DNA from: Strongylocentrotus purpuratus
Lineage: Eukaryota > Echinodermata > Echinoidea > Camarodonta > Strongylocentrotidae
NCBI RefSeq assembly: GCF_000002235.5
Contig: NW_022145599.1
Span: 5,713,781-5,777,780, forward strand
DNA: 64,000 nt
Reading direction: 5' to 3'
Shown here: positions 59,487-64,000 of the stretch, piece by piece
Layout: each line of letters starts with the position of its first letter
Position numbering within the stretch: the first letter of the stretch is position 1
Notes under the pieces: generated by a model
What the model was told of the DNA's origin: nothing
What the model saw: the letters and a program-made list of their open reading frames with translations, nothing else
Database searches by the model: none
Program-made: the position numbers and the translations under genes

Positions 59487-60192
59487 CTAGCGACCAAATT
59501 CATTAATTGGTACGTAATATGTTTATTTAGTCTTTTTTCTGGCCCTAATTTTTATCATGGACAATGCAATCCCATTAAAAAAAATGTTATTCCGTCTAAA
59601 ATTGTGTTATTTATAAGTTAAAACTATTAAATGCGAGTATATTTTTACTGTTGTCCCACATACTGATATATTTGTAATAACGAAACGTGCAAAATCAATG
59701 CCGGATTTTTTCCTGTAAAATCGGTATAAAACAAGTTTCGTACACAGAAATTGAATTTTGTTATAAAAAAACCGTAAATAAATATATAAAGGATGTTCCT
59801 ACTCCTCAGAATCTTTCTTACAACTGTTTAATTAAATTAAATTATTTATATACGATCGATGCCAGGCCAATTGTCATGAGTGATGATGACATCAATTTCT
59901 GTCTACGAAATGAAACTAGCTTTGGCTTGGCCTTTAGAATTAGAGTCTATAAAAAAAAATAAGGCCATGATTTTGCATGTTTCGGCATAACAAATAGACC
60001 CTACATCGGTATGTGGGACAACAGTAAAAATATTTACTCACATTTAATGGTTATAAATGGTCTAAATAACACAATTTTAAAGGGAGTTGGTCTACATTTT
60101 TTTTTAATGGGATTGCATTGTCCATGATAACTATTAAATTTGGGACAGAAAAAAAGACTAAATAACATATTACCTACCAATTTGGTTGCTAG
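59487..60192. repeat. Inverted repeat with about 210-bp arms and a 270-bp loop
   Basis: The arms 59487-59695 and about 59970-60192 are reverse complements with moderate divergence; for example 'catggacaatgcaatcccat' at about 59558 and 'atgggattgcattgtccatg' at about 60107. The loop has an unrecognised 91-codon frame. The flanks contain 'gcgaaaaaaaatc' and 'aatagcc' motifs, so the whole may lie in a larger element of about 59020-60680. Confidence 0.65.
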
Positions 60193-62105
60193 TAGTATGA
60201 TGGCTAAGGAAAAACACAACTTATTGTTACAGCTTACAATATGGCTTGAAGGAAGTAGCCCCTTGGTTTTTTTTAGGCAATGGGGAAAAGTAGCCCCCAT
60301 AAAAAAATTAATTCCTAGCCCGCGTGTCAGTGATAATATTTTCTTAGGATATGAAAAACGAACAGTTAAACAAAACACTCCTTTTGACAAGTTTTAGTTA
60401 CATGTATGTAAATCATAAAGCCACACGTTTAACACAAAGTGAATAAATCATGGGTATCTGAATGTCTGCAATACTCTACATGACATATGTACGCTACAAT
60501 TGTATCTATATTTGCCTTTGCTTGGAATTTAATTAGGTAAAACCGCGTTTAAAAAAAATACAACCTTTAAAAAAAAAAGCCCCCCTGAGCTCCAAAATAG
60601 CCACCGCAAAATAATTAAGGGGGCTATTTTTTTAAGGGAAAATCTGAAAAGAGCCCTCGTAAAAAAAAAAGTAATTTTTTGGTTGGGTGACACAGTGAGA
60701 GAACTGAATCATTGCCAGTGTAGTAAGACTGCATGATTGGATTAGGATCCAGGGATCAATTTAAAGGCGAGAGGGTGTGAATGTGAGCTGAGTGAACCCT
60801 TGCTGTAATCTCCCAGTCTTACTACTTTAATACCCATAAGGCCTGTCTTCATTAGCTCGAGTTGGACAGATAGCCCGCTATTTCTGGTTCTGGAAATTAG
60901 CCCGATCACGAAATAGCGGGCTATTTGCTCGGGAAATCTTTCCAAGATATCTTGGGCTAGTTTGCAAAATAGCCCGCTACAGTATTTGTCCGGTCCGCCT
61001 TCACCAGCCCGAAGACTTTCACTACATGTATAGGCGAACACTGAGCAAAATATCTCGAGCAAATTTCTTGTATGCCTAGTACTGCCTACCTGGCTCAAAC
61101 CATCAGCTTTGTTTCTGCTGATCTATCATCATACAGTAACCATGTGGTCATGGCATGAGAGTCTGTTGATGGGAGCATTCTCTTTCTACACCTGTACCCA
61201 TATCATAGTTTTAGTCATCAAATTACTTTTCCGCTCTGGCTCAGTCACAGCATCTGTTCGAAGTGTGTGCTGTTGAACATCAAGTCATCTGGGTTGTAAA
61301 AAATATATGATTTAAATAATGGCTTTCCTTTTTGAGCTATGGCCTATTGGTTTTTCAAAGCATTTGATATGTTTTCACTCCTTACATATTTAAAATTTGA
61401 ATGGAATTATAAGAAACGAGGGGTTGTTTTCAGTACAATTTTCAGTCATAAATTTATTAGTGGATAGTGCAGACAATTTTTGATAAACTGCACAAAAAGG
61501 AAAGATAATTGAAAAGAACTCATGCATTTTTACAATATCCACATTTCACACTTGAGGGGAGAGACTGCACAAAAAGAAAAGATACCGGTAATTGAAAAAA
61601 AACTCATGCATTTGTACAATATCCACATTTCACACTTGAGGGGAGAACACTGTTATACAGTGCAACTTGTTAAGTTCCCTTTGTACCCTTTGTTCCTAAC
61701 AAGATCTTATTACAATAAGGAAATTTTCTTGGTCCCGAGTAGTTTGTTCTTTACACCGCACTATCATTCTCCAACTTGAAAAGGGAATCTTGCACTCTTT
61801 GTTTGAGATTGGAGGAAATGCTCAATTATCTTGTGAAAGCACGTGGTTTTTCAAACCGCTTGAGATTTTCATTCTTAACAGTTAAAGCGATAAAGGTACA
61901 ATACATGTATTTTGTATTGACTAATTGGGTTTAGTACGTGGAGGTATTGATGAAGTCATGAAACGGCCTACACGTGGTCTGCACGTGCTCTCTAGACAGT
62001 CTTCAGTTTCTGCCTCTCCTCCTTTCTGTGTCTTAGGAACATCTCAAATTCTAATGAAATTTGATTAAACCTCATCTCATTATTCATCTCATTTTCTTTT
62101 CATCA
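60193..62105. other. Spacer upstream of the sialyltransferase gene
   Basis: Around 60868-60990 the word 'atagcccgctat' recurs in both orientations, resembling the subterminal motifs of a truncated transposon. At about 61519-61650 an 84-bp block ('ctcatgcattt.tacaatat' to 'cacttgaggggaga') is tandemly duplicated. No gene recognised. Confidence 0.45.
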
Positions 62106-62138
62106 GATACATGTACATGCTGCGGTTCCTTCACAGTC

Positions 62139-63096
62139 ATGCCGGATATAATCTCCCGCCAGTCAGCAAGGGTAACAGTGGTATCGTTGCTTGTTTGTTG
62201 CTGCATTCCCTTTGCCTTTCTTGACCTCAACTCTGGCTCTGGTGCAAGGCTCCCTCACAGGGTCAGGTTACAGAGACGCTATCCCACTGAGAAAAAGGTC
62301 ATCGGCCCTAATTATATCCAACATGAGCTGCCTGCCATGCCCATTGATTTGAAGGTGAGTACAGAACAAAGTGAAAGCATGTGGTCAAACCACAATTAAC
62401 AAGCACGTTGAGGGTGCTGTATACTTTTATAATTTATTGTACCAGTATAAATTCAACAACTAATGGACAATTTGTACTCAAGGATATGTGACTACATTTT
62501 ATAACATATTTTCAATGACTGTAATATTTTTATTTTCATGGAGGCTTTGTTCTCTGTGGAATATGGAAATCAATCCTTACAACATTTAATAGTCATACTA
62601 CAGTTTGAACCATTTTTTTTGGGATGATCAAATTTTAAATCCCCACCAAGCATGTAAAACAAAATTTGATATCCAGGAACGAAACAACAAAGAAGGAAAA
62701 CAAGAAAATGTGATATGAGAACCAAACAGGACAGTGATTGGATATATTTTTCTTGAAAGGAAAAGGGTAAAAATTTTCTCCGGCAATTTAGTCTTTCTAC
62801 ATGCTTGTTAGTAACATGATATTAACCACTTGTCTTTATTACCATGACACAAATTTTATGGGTCTCAATATTGTGACACGCGTTATATTCTGATTGTGCT
62901 TTTTTATTTTAGGCTCGCTACGATAAGAGACGACTCCTAGGAAGGCATAGACTTCAAGCCCGCACATCCGCCATTGAGAGATTTAGACGTGATGTCCAGT
63001 CATCAGTAGATACTAAAGACTATGTCCCTCTAATGACCAGTGAAGAACATCAGCTTGACCTTCAGTGTGGATCGTGCTCTTTTGTAGCAAACTCAG
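62139..63096 (+). CDS. Sialyltransferase (GT29-like), first two coding exons; gene continues beyond the window
   Basis: Sialyltransferases move sialic acid from CMP-sialic acid to glycans in the Golgi lumen. Exon 1 is 62139-62354 (72 codons), exon 2 is 62913-63096 (ends in phase 1). The protein starts with a short tail (MPDIISRQSAR) and a hydrophobic anchor (VTVVSLLVCCCIPFAFLDL), then a basic stem: a Golgi type II layout. Exon 2 ends in LQCGSCSFVANSG, which matches the start of sialylmotif L (CxxCAVVGNSG in ST3Gal/ST6GalNAc relatives). The rest of motif L, motifs S, III and VS would lie downstream. The subfamily cannot be decided. An acceptor-like ttttcatcag before 62106 implies a further 5' exon. 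A family call from one motif and topology is fairly safe, not certain. Confidence 0.7.
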
Positions 63097-64000
63097 GTAA
63101 GGAATCAAGGGAGTTAGGTTGCACTTTAGAGTTTTTGGCATGGATACATAATTCATTTTCTTTTTTTATCTTAACCATAATGATGGGTACTATCTTGTAC
63201 TTGTACTCCCTGTTCACCCAAGCGAACACACCTCTTTCTGTTAACAGAAAATGACCTGTGCTTGTGTAATATTGAAATGTATTCTTTCCTTTAGAATTGA
63301 GATTGTTTTCATATATTGGTTCGCTTTTCTTCTGACCACTTACCAAATTATTCAAGCTGTATGAAATAGAAAATCACAAACGTCCTTGACCTAAGCATGT
63401 GATTTGTAAGAGCTGGTCATCTATCTGACCAGATTGTTTCCTGTAGTTGTTTAATATGAAATTGGGCAACACAAAAAGGACCAACAAAAGGCCCTGGGTC
63501 CTTTATTGTACGGCAGGTCAAATCTGAATTGTCAACTCACGCTCTGATTAAACGTAAATGATCACCTATTGTTGTGAGACCTTGGGACAATGCTTTTAGA
63601 ATACCCAGCTCCACCTTACATGTACACACTGACCTGCACAACTTCCTCTCCTATCTGTTTATGTTAAACCTTTAAAGTATTATTTGTTATGAAATATTGG
63701 TAAGTTAGGTGATAGTTTTATTGGGCATAGTCACTGTATCCATCATATAAGAAAAAATGATTTAAAAATTGTATATTTTTATACATTTAGACTGAGCATT
63801 CCAATCCAATCCAGATATTTATAAAGCGCCAATATCTACAATGCAGTTGCCTAATCAAAGGCGCTGATGAGACTGGGAAAGACAAAAAAAGCAGTGACTA
63901 ATTGTAAGCAATCTGAAATAGGTATGTTTTTAGTGGAGTTCGGAAAGTGGATAACTTCATAATATTTTAATTTTCTCACTCCATTGACACTCTTCTGTAT
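62355..64000. other. Sialyltransferase introns; SINE-tail fragment near 63818
   Basis: Outside exon 2 (62913-63096) the sequence is intronic. 'atatttataaagcgccaata' at about 63818 resembles the reversed SINE tails elsewhere in the window. No further exon was recognised before the window ends. Confidence 0.35.

Overview
The window is metazoan nuclear DNA: AT-rich, intron-rich and full of small DNA transposons and tRNA-derived SINEs. The main gene is an invertebrate-deuterostome-like tuberin. The echinoderm-type repeats, a BEL/Pao retrotransposon and many TACATGTACA and TACCGGTA palindromes suggest an echinoderm, most likely a sea urchin. The species call is inference.

Layout. (1) 1-1560: a tRNA-derived SINE interrupted by a 915-bp fold-back transposon. 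(2) 2131-34018, + strand: a complete TSC2 (tuberin) gene. I traced 35 coding exons with consistent GT-AG boundaries and phases, giving 6129 nt and 2042 residues. Its introns hold five copies of one TTAA-flanked MITE, a 984-bp hAT-like element, a Harbinger-like MITE, several SINEs and a LINE remnant. (3) 34019-62105: a 28-kb stretch without a host coding exon that I can support. It holds a TIR element, a second fold-back element of the first family, a head-to-head inverted duplication, two hAT-like elements with target duplications (one with a broken C2H2 zinc-finger fragment), a further TIR element, and a satellite of about 72-bp units in a 218-bp higher-order repeat. A structurally intact, apparently young BEL/Pao retrotransposon (48469-57404) splits the satellite. 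About 100-bp inverted repeats at 42567 and 58967 bracket 16.4 kb and share a motif with the satellite unit. (4) 62139-63096, + strand: the first two coding exons of a GT29-type sialyltransferase that runs off the window.

Host biology. TSC2 is the GTPase-activating subunit of the TSC1-TSC2 complex, which turns off RHEB and so mTORC1. The asparagine-thumb motif, an AMPK-type site and an AKT-type site are visible, so energy and insulin input to this protein looks conserved. The sialyltransferase would act in the Golgi; I see no functional link between the two genes.

No new enzymatic system is visible. The most unusual structures are the fold-back family, the satellite and inverted-repeat complex with its dated retrotransposon insertion, and the MITE copies lying next to TSC2 splice sites. 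All exon boundaries, identities and counts were read by eye.
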